A DNA stretch of 64,000 nucleotides from CAYJAY01 sp964368445 (GTDB lineage Bacteria > Bacillota > Clostridia > Oscillospirales > Ruminococcaceae): assembly GCA_964368445.1 (NCBI GenBank), contig CAYJAY010000006.1, positions 1 to 64,000 of the forward strand. The letters are read 5' to 3'. The position numbers and the translations under genes are program-made. Below, piece after piece: positions 52,134 through 60,504 of this stretch. Below the pieces are notes generated by a model. That model had not been told where the DNA came from. It did not search any database and saw only the letters and a program-made list of their open reading frames with translations. How positions within the stretch are numbered: the stretch's first letter is position 1; every line of letters starts with the position of its first letter.

Positions 52134-52185
52134 TTGAACACTTGTTCTTTTTGTGTTATACTATGTTTAGAACAAATATTCTAAA
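52134..52185 (+). promoter_or_regulatory. SOS-type promoter of dinB with two LexA-like boxes
   Basis: -35 TTGAAC (52134-52139) and -10 TATACT (52157-52162), spacer 17. A perfect GAACN4GTTC box, GAACACTTGTTC (52136-52147), overlaps the -35. A second, near-perfect site GAACAAATATTC (52170-52181), within the palindrome TTTAGAACAAATATTCTAAA, sits just after the -10. LexA repression of the translesion polymerase gene is the straightforward reading. Confidence 0.88.
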
Positions 52186-52188
52186 CAA

Positions 52189-52306
52189 GTTGCTTTGGTT
52201 GCTTTGGCTACTTCAGTTGCTTTGGTTGCTTTGGCTACTTCAGTTGCTTTGGCTACTTCAGTTGCTTTGGCTACTTCAGTTGCTTTGGCTACTTTGGCTA
52301 CTTCAG
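52189..52306 (+). repeat. 18-bp tandem array in the dinB leader
   Basis: Units GTTGCTTTGGCTACTTCA with some 9-bp half units (GTTGCTTTG), about six copies. It lies between the promoter and the dinB ribosome site, so it forms most of the 5' untranslated leader. All frames stay open; one is in frame with dinB and would add a V-A-L-A-T-S repeat if translated from an upstream TTG. Confidence 0.95.
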
Positions 52307-52329
52307 CCAGTTTGGAGAAAGGATGGGGC

Positions 52330-53577
52330 ATGTCTATACAAAACAGGGTTATTCTACACAGCGACTTAAATTCTTTTTACGCTTCGGTCGAGATTAAAAA
52401 CAACCCCGAATTAAAGGGAAAGCCGGTTGTTGTGTGCGGAAACAAGAACGAGCGAAAAGGAATTGTTTTGGCAAAATCGGACGAGGCGAAACGCTGTGGC
52501 ATAAAAACCGGTATGCCGAATTTTGAGGCGCGCAATCTTTGTCGAGATCTAATCGAAGTTTCGCCACATTTTGACGAATATATAAAACATTCAAAACAGG
52601 TCAAAGAGATCTATATGCGGTATAGCGATCTTGTCGAATCGTTCGGCATGGACGAATGTTGGATAGACGTTTCGGGTTGTTCCGGTCTTTTCGGGAGTGG
52701 GCTTGAGATCTCGACTAGGATAAAAGACGAGATAAAAAAAGAGGTTGGCCTTTCGGTTAGTATCGGTGTTTCGTTTAACAAGGTATTTGCAAAACTCGGA
52801 AGTGACCTTAAAAAGCCGGACGCGATAACCGAGATTTCAAAACAAGATTATAAACAAAAGATTTTTCCGCTTGATGTTAGCGAGCTACTTTATGTTGGGC
52901 CCGCCACAACCAAAAAGCTTAAAGGTTGGGGAATTCACACAATAGGGGAACTTGCCGCCACCTCTCCAAAACTGTTGAAACAACTTCTTGGGGTTAACGG
53001 AGTTTTAATCTGGAGGTATGCAAACGGAATGGACGATTCACGCGTCATGCCGTCGCATTATACGCCAATTCCGAAATCTATAAGCCACGGAACGACCTGT
53101 CCCAAAGATTTGGTTGAAAACATACAAGCTTTTCGCGTTATCGAGGAATTAGCACAAGATATCGGGCATAAACTTTTAGAGAACGAACTTTGTGCAAAGG
53201 CGGTTCAGATATCGATTAAGGACAACGAATTTTTCAAGGTTCAGTTTCAAGCTCCGCTTGAATACGAAACCCAAGGCGCCACAACAATTGCAAACAAGGC
53301 GCGACAGCTTTTAAACGAACGGTATAGTTGGGGTTTGCCGATACGCGCGATAACGGTTCGCGCGCTTGACCTTGTGTCGGTTCACGAACCAAAACAGTTA
53401 AGCCTTTTTGACGATTTTGAAAAACATCAAAAACAACAAAATCTTGACATAGCTATCGATAACGTACGAAACACTTATGGTAAGCGTTCGGTCGTTAAAG
53501 CGGCTATCCTAAACAAACAGACGTTAACCGAACAGTCGATGTCTAACATCGTACTTCCCGGAATGATGTATGTATAA
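52330..53577 (+). CDS. dinB: DNA polymerase IV (Y-family)
   Basis: Translesion DNA polymerase. The 415-residue protein begins MSIQNRVILHSDLNSFYASVE with the first metal Asp, has SFGMDECWIDVSGC (about 101-114, catalytic DE), and a helix-hairpin-helix (LYVGPATTKKLKGWGIHTIGELA, about 187-209). A little-finger domain and a C-terminal clamp-binding sequence QLSLFDDF (about 356-363) follow. The ATG at 52330 is chosen because AAAGG lies 7 bases upstream and homologues start there; an upstream TTG in the tandem array is rejected. The two LexA-like boxes indicate SOS control. A small gene follows 98 bases later. Confidence 0.95.
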   Translation: MSIQNRVILHSDLNSFYASVEIKNNPELKGKPVVVCGNKNERKGIVLAKSDEAKRCGIKTGMPNFEARNLCRDLIEVSPHFDEYIKHSKQVKEIYMRYSDLVESFGMDECWIDVSGCSGLFGSGLEISTRIKDEIKKEVGLSVSIGVSFNKVFAKLGSDLKKPDAITEISKQDYKQKIFPLDVSELLYVGPATTKKLKGWGIHTIGELAATSPKLLKQLLGVNGVLIWRYANGMDDSRVMPSHYTPIPKSISHGTTCPKDLVENIQAFRVIEELAQDIGHKLLENELCAKAVQISIKDNEFFKVQFQAPLEYETQGATTIANKARQLLNERYSWGLPIRAITVRALDLVSVHEPKQLSLFDDFEKHQKQQNLDIAIDNVRNTYGKRSVVKAAILNKQTLTEQSMSNIVLPGMMYV

Positions 53578-53675
53578 TTTTTTTGTTTACGCATATTATA
53601 TCTTTATACCGATGCAAAATTCACACAGCAAACGGTTTATAAACGACAGAGAAAAATTCGCGAAGGGGGCTCTCG

Positions 53676-53870
53676 ATGGCAAACTATGCAGAGGACGCAA
53701 ACTATAAAAAGATGTATCTCACGCTTTTGGACTCGACGGAAAACGCAATAAACGAGTTGATACAAGCCCAGCGAAGCTGTGAAAAGATGTATATACAAGA
53801 AACAGAGCAAAATATAACGATGTTGTCAAGCGAGGATAAAGACCAAACAAACCTGTTTGATGGGGAATAA
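53676..53870 (+). CDS. Small hypothetical protein downstream of dinB, clamp-motif-like tail
   Basis: A 64-residue protein with no known function. It is mainly one or two charged helices (YKKMYLTLLDSTENAINELIQAQ, about 10-32, then RSCEKMYIQE). Small proteins of this kind occur widely in Clostridia. Its C-terminus reads DQTNLFDGE, which resembles the beta-clamp-binding pentapeptide QL(S/D)LF; DinB just upstream carries a perfect QLSLF. This suggests, but does not prove, a clamp-associated role. The ATG has AGGGGG upstream. It may be read through from the SOS promoter of dinB, since no terminator is seen between them. Confidence 0.75.
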   Translation: MANYAEDANYKKMYLTLLDSTENAINELIQAQRSCEKMYIQETEQNITMLSSEDKDQTNLFDGE

Positions 53871-53882
53871 TAAAAACAGATA

Positions 53883-53930
53883 AAAAAAAGGGTGTCGACA
53901 ACGTCTACTGCGTAGCCGACACCCTTTTTT
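53883..53930. terminator. Bidirectional terminator
   Basis: GGGTGTCG (53890-53897) pairs with CGACACCC (53917-53924), with A and T runs on both sides. The loop carries its own CTAC/GTAG hairpin within AACGTCTACTGCGTAGCCG, a word shared with the 12181-12207 intergenic segment. Confidence 0.88.
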
Positions 53931-53932
53931 AT

Positions 53933-55837
53933 CTATTCAATATATTCCTCAATTCTTCCCTTGCCCGACTTTTTAACTTTGTACATCGCCTTGTCTGCAA
54001 GCGTCACCATCATATCATAGTCGACATATTTTTTATCATAGAAAACATATCCACCCGAAAAGCTAATCGGCAGTTTCTTTTTGTTAGGTAGCGCAACAAA
54101 CGCTTGGGCTATGTGTTCGCGTAGTTCTTCGATATACCCTTCAAGCTCTTTTCTGCTTTCCGCGTTGTGTATGACCAAAACAAACTCATCGCCACCAAGC
54201 CTCGTAGCTATTATATTTGGTGCGCTACAGCTTATCAAAATGCTAGCGGCCGTAACCAACAGTTTGTCACCGTAATCGTGTCCGTAGTTGTCGTTAAGGA
54301 ACTTTAGGTTGTCAAGGTCAAGCATTATAACAACGGCTTCACTAATCTGTTTTGAGGTATAAAACAAGCGGTTCATTCTTTCTTTAAATCCCCAACGAGA
54401 ATAAAGCATCGTAAGATTGTCTATGTCGCGTTGGCTTCTAAGCGTCTCTTGTTTGTAAACCTCGTCGGTAACATCGATAACAAGGCCCCAAAACTTCCCA
54501 AACTCGTCAAACATCTTAACCTTCACATAATATGGCCTGCCGTCTGACTCGATTAAAAATATATCTCCGTCTTGTTCGATAGGGTTGTTTAAAATTCTAT
54601 TAAGATGCTGTTTAAACACCGTTCCGTTTTGCAAAATTTGTCTTGTTTCGATAGGGTCAATATGCAAAATTTCGCCGAGTTTTCCGATTGGCCTAACGCG
54701 GTTTTGCTCTCTTTGTGAAACAAAAAGGGCTATCGGCACCGTCACGTTTTGGAATATCTCGTTTATACGTTTGTTGTTGTCGGTTAGTTCCGCTACCATC
54801 TCGTTGATGCTTGAACTTAATGAGATAAATTCCGGGGTTTTATCTATATCGATTTTAACGTCCAAATCCCCTTCGGTTATTTTATTTAACCCATCTATCA
54901 ATTTATATACAGGATTTATAAACGACGTTGAAATCGAAAAAACTATCATCAACACAACCGCCGCCGCAACCGCCACAATCGCCATTGCGTTGAAAAATAT
55001 CGTGTTAAAAACATCCGCGTAAAGATCCGTTTCGTTTATTCCTATCGCAATTACAAGATTATCAAAATTCTCGGAATAGTAGTGGTATGTCTTGTCTTGA
55101 TATTCAATCTCGCCCAACCGGTTTGGCTCGGAAATTATTTTGCTTGTGTTGTTGTCCAAAACACCATGCCCCGAAGCGGCATGAACCTCCCCCGTTTCGT
55201 TGTCAAAAACAACAAAATCATGTTTGGTGTCGGTTACTAAAAGCGGCAAGACATATGCTAAATCGGTGTCTTTAAGGATTTCTATGAGGTGTTCCGGTTG
55301 GTGTCCTACTTGGACGATAATGTCTTTTGTGTCGTTCCAAACCGTTGCGTATTGCATCAAGGAACCGTCCGCAGTGTTTGGAACAAGGTCTTGCGCCAAC
55401 GCAAGATTTTCATCGTATAACATCGGCTTGAAAAAAGCCATCTGCTCTCCCGAATCGAAAGAAAACCCGACATATTCCGGAACCGTTCCGGCAAAAATCG
55501 TCCCCGTTTGATCGAAAAAATGAATTTCATCTATATACAAAAGTTCCATGTATTCGGTTAACGTTTTTTCGTCATACATCAACTCGGGATCTTGCGAGAT
55601 AGCCTTTGCAATAACTCCGGCTTTGCTTATATAATCAAGCTTTAAATCGGCCTTCATCGTTTCGATAGTTTCGTTGTTTATCTGTATTCGGTCTTTTATC
55701 TGTTCAATTTTTATCGTTGCTTCGTAAAGAAACTCGCGCTCGACTTGAATTATGCGAAAAACGTAACTTAATAAGAACGTCATAAACGCACAGACAACGA
55801 TAGCCATTATTAATCTTGTTACGATAATCTTTTTCAA
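53933..55837 (-). CDS. Membrane-bound diguanylate cyclase (sensor, HAMP, PAS-like, GGDEF)
   Basis: Synthesises c-di-GMP. The 634-residue protein has a membrane helix at about 7-28, a large extracytoplasmic sensing domain (about 30-280, cache-like), a second helix (about 284-306), a HAMP linker (about 307-360, FINPVYKLIDGLNKITEGDL), a PAS-like region (about 365-465) and a GGDEF domain (about 475-632) with RLGGDEFVLVIHN intact near 546. The product-inhibition RxxD site before GGDEF is not visible. Together with the EAL protein at 35228 it gives both arms of c-di-GMP turnover. The start is an ATG; the ribosome site is AAAGGAG. Confidence 0.94.
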   Translation of the reverse strand: MKKIIVTRLIMAIVVCAFMTFLLSYVFRIIQVEREFLYEATIKIEQIKDRIQINNETIETMKADLKLDYISKAGVIAKAISQDPELMYDEKTLTEYMELLYIDEIHFFDQTGTIFAGTVPEYVGFSFDSGEQMAFFKPMLYDENLALAQDLVPNTADGSLMQYATVWNDTKDIIVQVGHQPEHLIEILKDTDLAYVLPLLVTDTKHDFVVFDNETGEVHAASGHGVLDNNTSKIISEPNRLGEIEYQDKTYHYYSENFDNLVIAIGINETDLYADVFNTIFFNAMAIVAVAAAVVLMIVFSISTSFINPVYKLIDGLNKITEGDLDVKIDIDKTPEFISLSSSINEMVAELTDNNKRINEIFQNVTVPIALFVSQREQNRVRPIGKLGEILHIDPIETRQILQNGTVFKQHLNRILNNPIEQDGDIFLIESDGRPYYVKVKMFDEFGKFWGLVIDVTDEVYKQETLRSQRDIDNLTMLYSRWGFKERMNRLFYTSKQISEAVVIMLDLDNLKFLNDNYGHDYGDKLLVTAASILISCSAPNIIATRLGGDEFVLVIHNAESRKELEGYIEELREHIAQAFVALPNKKKLPISFSGGYVFYDKKYVDYDMMVTLADKAMYKVKKSGKGRIEEYIE

Positions 55838-55998
55838 CGCCGCTGCTCCTTTGTGGAAACTTTTTAAATATCCGATATTTCCTCATGCTATAAAGATACC
55901 ACAAAGTTGTAAATTCAAAGTAAAAAGTATTTGAACAATGTTAACATTTTTAAGGGAAAAAATCAACCTATTTTATCAGCTAATTCAATAGAATTAGT

Positions 55999-58900
55999 TT
56001 AAGAGTTTAACTGTTCAATCGAGTCGATAGCCGCCGAGAGGCTGTCCTCCCCAGCGAGAAGTTTAACCGATATATAGCTTTTCCCTTTAGAGGAAACCAA
56101 AACTTTTCGTTTTTTACAAGCTATTAATTTAACGACTTTGTCGGGGTCTATGCTATCGGTATATAAAAGAACCGTGTTGTCGCGTTCACGAATTTCATAG
56201 ATGTTAAGCTCGGCGGCATAACGCCTTAAAAGCGAAACCGAAATGAGGTTTAATATATTTTTTCGCGGTTCACCGAAACGGTCGCGAAGTTCTTCGATTA
56301 TCTCGTCGCCGTCCTCGCGGTTTTCGACCGCCGCAATCTTTTTATACATGTCCAAACGACTTTCGATATCCTCGATATATCTTTCCGAAATATACGCCTC
56401 GACCGAAAGGTCGACGACACATTCTGTTTTTGATTTTTGGGTTACTATTCCTTTTTCGTCATCGATAGCTTGTTCCAAAATTTTAATATATGTTTCGTAT
56501 CCAACCGCTTCCATGTGTCCGCTTTGACGCGCCGACAAAACGCTCCCCGCTCCGCGTATCTGGAGATCTTGAAGCGCTATTTTAAAACCACTTCCGAAAC
56601 TTGTGAAATCTCGTATCGCGGAAAGACGTTTAGCCGCAATTTCGCTTACAACTTTGTTCTTTTTAAACGTGAAGTATGCATAAGCTTTTCTTGAACTTCT
56701 GCCTACCCGTCCGCGTATTTGGTAGAGCTGTGAAAGCCCCATAGTGTCGGCGTTTTCAACGATGAGGGTGTTTGCGTTCGCGACGTCTATACCCGTTTCG
56801 ATGATAGTTGTACACACAAGTATGTCACATTCGTTGTTGGTTACTTTTTGCCAAACCGACGAGAGGCTTTGTTCGCTCATCTTGCCGTGGGCAACCTCAA
56901 TCTCCGCGTCGGGAAACCGTTCTTTTAACCTATATGCAACCCTGTCGATAGTTTCGACACGGTTGTAAAGATAGTAGACCTGTCCGCCGCGCGAGAGTTC
57001 GCGTTTGATAGCGTCGTCAAGCGTTGCTTCGTCGTGTTCAATGACATACGTCATGACGGGAGAACGGTCTATCGGGGGTTGTTCTATTATAGACATGTCG
57101 CGTATTCCGCTCATCGCCATGTTAAGGGTACGCGGAATCGGGGTTGCGGAAAGCGTCAACACATCGACGCCCTTAAATGTTTCTTTAAGCTTTTCTTTGT
57201 GTGCAACGCCGAAACGTTGTTCCTCGTCAACTATCAAAAGCCCAAGATCCTTAAAGTTTATATCTTTTTGCAAAAGTCTATGTGTTCCAACCGCAATGTC
57301 AACCGTTCCGTTTTTGATTCCGACAATCGCTTTTTCAATCTGTTTTTTTGTCGAAAACCTCGAGAGCATCGAGATTTTAAGCGGAAAATGTTCCATGCGT
57401 TCGCTAAACGTTCCGAAATGTTGCCACGCTAGGATTGTTGTCGGAACAAGAACCGCGACTTGTTTTCCGCTTGCAACACATTTAAACGCGGCGCGAAGAG
57501 CGACCTCGGTTTTTCCGACCCCAACGTCGCCACAAACAAGCCGGTCCATCGGGGCCGCTTTTTGCATATCTTTTTTGACCTCGGATATCGCCGATATCTG
57601 GTCGTCTGTTTCGTCATACGGAAAACGCGCTTCAAAATCACTTTGCCAGTCTCCGTCGTCGTCAAACGCAAAGCCTTCGGCGCGTTCGCGCTCACTATAA
57701 AGAGCTATAAGTTCTTTTGCCATCTCGCGGACGCTTCGGTATACCTGTTGTTTTGTTTTTGCCCAGTCGTTTGAATTAAGTTTCGCAAGCGTCGTCCTGT
57801 CGTTTTTATCTTTTGGGGAGATATAGGGCGACACAAGGTCTAAAAGTGTCACCGGGACAAAAAGCACATCTTCTCCGCGGTATCTTATCTTTATATAATC
57901 TTTTATTATGTCGTGGTGTTCGATTCGATGTATGCCGTCAAAACGCCCTATTCCGTGGTTGGCGTGTACGACAAGGTCGCCTTTATGAAGGTCTTCAAGG
58001 CTTCCGAACCCTTTCGCGGCTTTTTTAGGTTTTGTGGTTTTTTTGCCTTTTAATCTGTCGCGCGAACCGGTAACAACCGCAAACTTCGCAGACGGTATCT
58101 CAAAACCTCCCGAAACGGAACCTTCGCAAAGCGAGACATGTCCCGGCTTTGGCGCTTCGTCCTTAAAAAGACTTGCCGAGATGCCAAGTTCGTTAAGGTC
58201 ATATCGCCATGTTTTTGCCGTCTTAAGAGTTCCACAAAAAGCTACTACCGAAAATTTCGAATCGGTATATCGTTTAACATCTTCGGCAAAGCTTGAAAAC
58301 TCGACAGGTATGTGCGGAACACCGTTTGAATTTATGTTTACAGTTTCGTCAAGGGGAATTCCGCCCATGCTTCTCGCGAACGCGTCACAATAGACATGTG
58401 CGTTTTGTGAATAATCCGAAACGTTTAGTTTTTTGTAAAACTCTGACGCGGGATATTCGCAAAGACCTTGGTTTTTGTACGAAGAAAACTCGGCGGTTAA
58501 CGTTTCGTTCAGCGTTTTCGCTTTTATCGGTATCGTGTGGTATTCCGAGAAAAACAAAATCTTGTCGTCTATATAATCCGCTATCGTCTGTTTTTTACGG
58601 TATAAAAGCGGAAGATATCTGTCGGGGGTTTCTATCCAAAGTCCGTCGCCTAGACGTTCGATGTCGCGTTTTACGATTTCGCAAAGGCGTTCAATTTTAC
58701 ATTTTTTCAAAAAATCCGAAAGCTTGTCTTTGGCGGTTTCGATGTCTGTTGCCATGACCTCGCGTGCCGGAAGAATGTCGAGATGTTTAATCTTTTTTAT
58801 TCTTCTTTGGGTTAGTATATCAAATTCGAATATGTCGGTTATCTCGTCCCCGAAAAAATCAAGGCGAACGGGGTTTTTGTCCGACGCGGAAAACACGTCG

Positions 58901-59427
58901 ACAATTCCGCCACGCACAGAAAATTGTCCTTTTCCGTCCACCTTAGACACGCGGACAAACCCGAGGTTCACAAGTTTTGACGAAAGTTGTTTTATGTCTA
59001 TCAAAGTTTTTTTGTCAAGTCTCACGGCGAGTTGGCGCATCTCGTCGACAGGCATCGTGTGTGAAACAAACGCTTCGACGGAACAACAAACTATCGAAGC
59101 TTGCGAGAACAAAAGCGAACCTAGCGCCGAAATCCTTTCAAGTTCTCCGTCCCTTGAAACCGAGGAAGCGTCGATAATCGAAAAATCGCGTGAGGGGAAA
59201 AAAACGACGTTTTGAACTCCGTATGACAAAAGATCTTGATAAAACGTGTGTGCATCTTTGTCCGTTTCGGTTACCACCACGACGGTTTTATTCGTTTTTT
59301 CAAAAAGACCGCCCGCAAACAAAACGCGTCCTTCTTTTTGCAAACCAAAAAGAGCCGTCTTTTTATTTTGCATGACGGCTTTTTCTAAAATATTAAATCC
59401 ACTTGAATTTGTAATCCTGCTAAACAA
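55999..59427 (-). CDS. mfd: Transcription-repair coupling factor
   Basis: Displaces RNA polymerase stalled at lesions and recruits UvrA. The 1142-residue protein has the UvrB-homology N-terminus, the RNA-polymerase interaction domain (GDLVVHANHGIGRFDGIHRIE, about 492-512), SF2 helicase motifs CGDVGVGKTEVALRAAF (about 635-651), LLIVDEEQRFG, TLSATPIPRTLNM, then the translocation motif and QLYQIRGRVGRSSR (about 896-909), and the C-terminal domain (about 1030-1142). It starts at TTG, four bases after the stop of the upstream membrane-protein gene, so the two form an operon. AAAGGA lies about 13 bases upstream. Confidence 0.96.
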   Translation of the reverse strand: MFSRITNSSGFNILEKAVMQNKKTALFGLQKEGRVLFAGGLFEKTNKTVVVVTETDKDAHTFYQDLLSYGVQNVVFFPSRDFSIIDASSVSRDGELERISALGSLLFSQASIVCCSVEAFVSHTMPVDEMRQLAVRLDKKTLIDIKQLSSKLVNLGFVRVSKVDGKGQFSVRGGIVDVFSASDKNPVRLDFFGDEITDIFEFDILTQRRIKKIKHLDILPAREVMATDIETAKDKLSDFLKKCKIERLCEIVKRDIERLGDGLWIETPDRYLPLLYRKKQTIADYIDDKILFFSEYHTIPIKAKTLNETLTAEFSSYKNQGLCEYPASEFYKKLNVSDYSQNAHVYCDAFARSMGGIPLDETVNINSNGVPHIPVEFSSFAEDVKRYTDSKFSVVAFCGTLKTAKTWRYDLNELGISASLFKDEAPKPGHVSLCEGSVSGGFEIPSAKFAVVTGSRDRLKGKKTTKPKKAAKGFGSLEDLHKGDLVVHANHGIGRFDGIHRIEHHDIIKDYIKIRYRGEDVLFVPVTLLDLVSPYISPKDKNDRTTLAKLNSNDWAKTKQQVYRSVREMAKELIALYSERERAEGFAFDDDGDWQSDFEARFPYDETDDQISAISEVKKDMQKAAPMDRLVCGDVGVGKTEVALRAAFKCVASGKQVAVLVPTTILAWQHFGTFSERMEHFPLKISMLSRFSTKKQIEKAIVGIKNGTVDIAVGTHRLLQKDINFKDLGLLIVDEEQRFGVAHKEKLKETFKGVDVLTLSATPIPRTLNMAMSGIRDMSIIEQPPIDRSPVMTYVIEHDEATLDDAIKRELSRGGQVYYLYNRVETIDRVAYRLKERFPDAEIEVAHGKMSEQSLSSVWQKVTNNECDILVCTTIIETGIDVANANTLIVENADTMGLSQLYQIRGRVGRSSRKAYAYFTFKKNKVVSEIAAKRLSAIRDFTSFGSGFKIALQDLQIRGAGSVLSARQSGHMEAVGYETYIKILEQAIDDEKGIVTQKSKTECVVDLSVEAYISERYIEDIESRLDMYKKIAAVENREDGDEIIEELRDRFGEPRKNILNLISVSLLRRYAAELNIYEIRERDNTVLLYTDSIDPDKVVKLIACKKRKVLVSSKGKSYISVKLLAGEDSLSAAIDSIEQLNS

Positions 59428-59430
59428 TTT

Positions 59431-60216
59431 TTATTTCGTTTCCTTTTTTAACTTTGGCATAAACATGCTTGCTATCTTTCCGTGGCCGTGTCTTCTTTGG
59501 TAGAAAAAACCGATAATTGAAAACGCAACCGCGCCGATAAAGTTAACAAACATATCAAGCATCGTGTCTATAAGCCCGATGTCGATATATCCGCCATATG
59601 CCCATTGTTCGCCGTTTATAACTATCGTTTCGATAGGAAGCGTTACCGCGCTGTTTTTTCCTTCGGGGTTAAAAAGAACCGACGAAATCTGTGGGATAAT
59701 CGTGTCTTTTTGCATGTCGGTTAAAAAAATCGCGTCCATTGAATATTCGAAGAATTCCCAAATTACCGCCGTCGTCATCGAAAAACAAAACGCGAAAAAC
59801 GCCACAAAAAACGGGGTTAGAGTAAACTGGATTTTATCGTTATTGTTTAGAATTGCTATAAGCGAAAAGCCTATTGCCGCCATGATAAATCCGTTGGTCG
59901 TGTGGAGCATGTCGTCCCACAAGGCATACCGAAGATAGTATTCCCCAATCTCTCCCAAAATCTGCGCCGCAAACACAAACAACACTATGATAGCTTCAAG
60001 GCCTTGTGGCAGGGCTATGTTAAAACGTCGATCGACTATCGACGGAATCATTATGAGCGCTAATGACACGACACACATAAAAACGTTTGACCAGTTGCGC
60101 GATATGATACTTAAAACCATCACAACAAGGATAAAAAAACGTACTGTGAAATAGAAGCCATAACGTATTTTGTTTTCTTTTGTGTATGTTTTGAAGTCTT
60201 TAAAAAAGTTCCTCAT
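59431..60216 (-). CDS. Membrane protein of the DUF2238/YjdF type
   Basis: A 261-residue protein with six to seven membrane helices. ALWDDMLHTTNGFIMAAIGF (about 98-117) and the TTAVIWEFFEYSMDAIF segment (about 150-166) match the DUF2238/YjdF-like family pattern (family recollection). The polar C-terminus is lysine-rich. The function is unknown. Its stop lies four bases before the mfd start on the same strand, so it is co-transcribed with mfd. The ATG is preceded by GAAAGGAAAT. Confidence 0.82.
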   Translation of the reverse strand: MRNFFKDFKTYTKENKIRYGFYFTVRFFILVVMVLSIISRNWSNVFMCVVSLALIMIPSIVDRRFNIALPQGLEAIIVLFVFAAQILGEIGEYYLRYALWDDMLHTTNGFIMAAIGFSLIAILNNNDKIQFTLTPFFVAFFAFCFSMTTAVIWEFFEYSMDAIFLTDMQKDTIIPQISSVLFNPEGKNSAVTLPIETIVINGEQWAYGGYIDIGLIDTMLDMFVNFIGAVAFSIIGFFYQRRHGHGKIASMFMPKLKKETK

Positions 60217-60307
60217 CTTTAAAATTTCCTTTCAAGTTTTATATAGTTAATTTAATATCTTTGTTGCCTTGTATTTTAAAATAATGAATTTTGAGGTATA
60301 ATATTGT

Positions 60308-60486
60308 TAATGCGTAATTCGTAATTCGTAATTCGTAATTTAAACCGCCTGACCATAACCTCCGCCATAAGGCAGAGTTGGTCAAGATGCACAATCTCCA
60401 CCTGCGGTGGAGCTAAATACAAATAATTAAATCGTCGCGCAGCGACACCTTAATTACGAATTACGAATTACGCATTACGAATTATA
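60308..60486. repeat. Heptamer arrays flanking a CCGCC element
   Basis: Gap between divergent genes. It holds (GTAATTC)x4 at 60310-60340, then a segment with CCGCCTGACCATAACC and CTCCGCCATAAGGCAGAG (60348-60380, related to 48013-48050). Next is a CTCCACCTGCGGTGGAG palindrome near 60396-60412 that recalls the end of the 95-bp element. Finally an ATTACGA/ATTACGC array lies at 60451-60486, close to the next start codon. Confidence 0.8.
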
Positions 60487-60504
60487 AATCAGGTGGTAAA
60501 AACA

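Noticed and set aside
52195..52306. Phase-variable on/off switch for dinB or addA
   Set aside because: The units are 18 bases, a multiple of three, so copy-number change would not shift the frame; only length effects are possible.
52195..52329. N-terminal extension of DinB from an upstream TTG
   Set aside because: It would only translate the tandem array (V-A-L-A-T-S repeats). The ATG at 52330 has a good ribosome site and matches the conserved Y-family start.
57005..57700. Long plus-strand reading frame opposite mfd
   Set aside because: It mirrors the mfd coding region with Ser-rich antisense composition; Mfd motifs on the minus strand are unambiguous.
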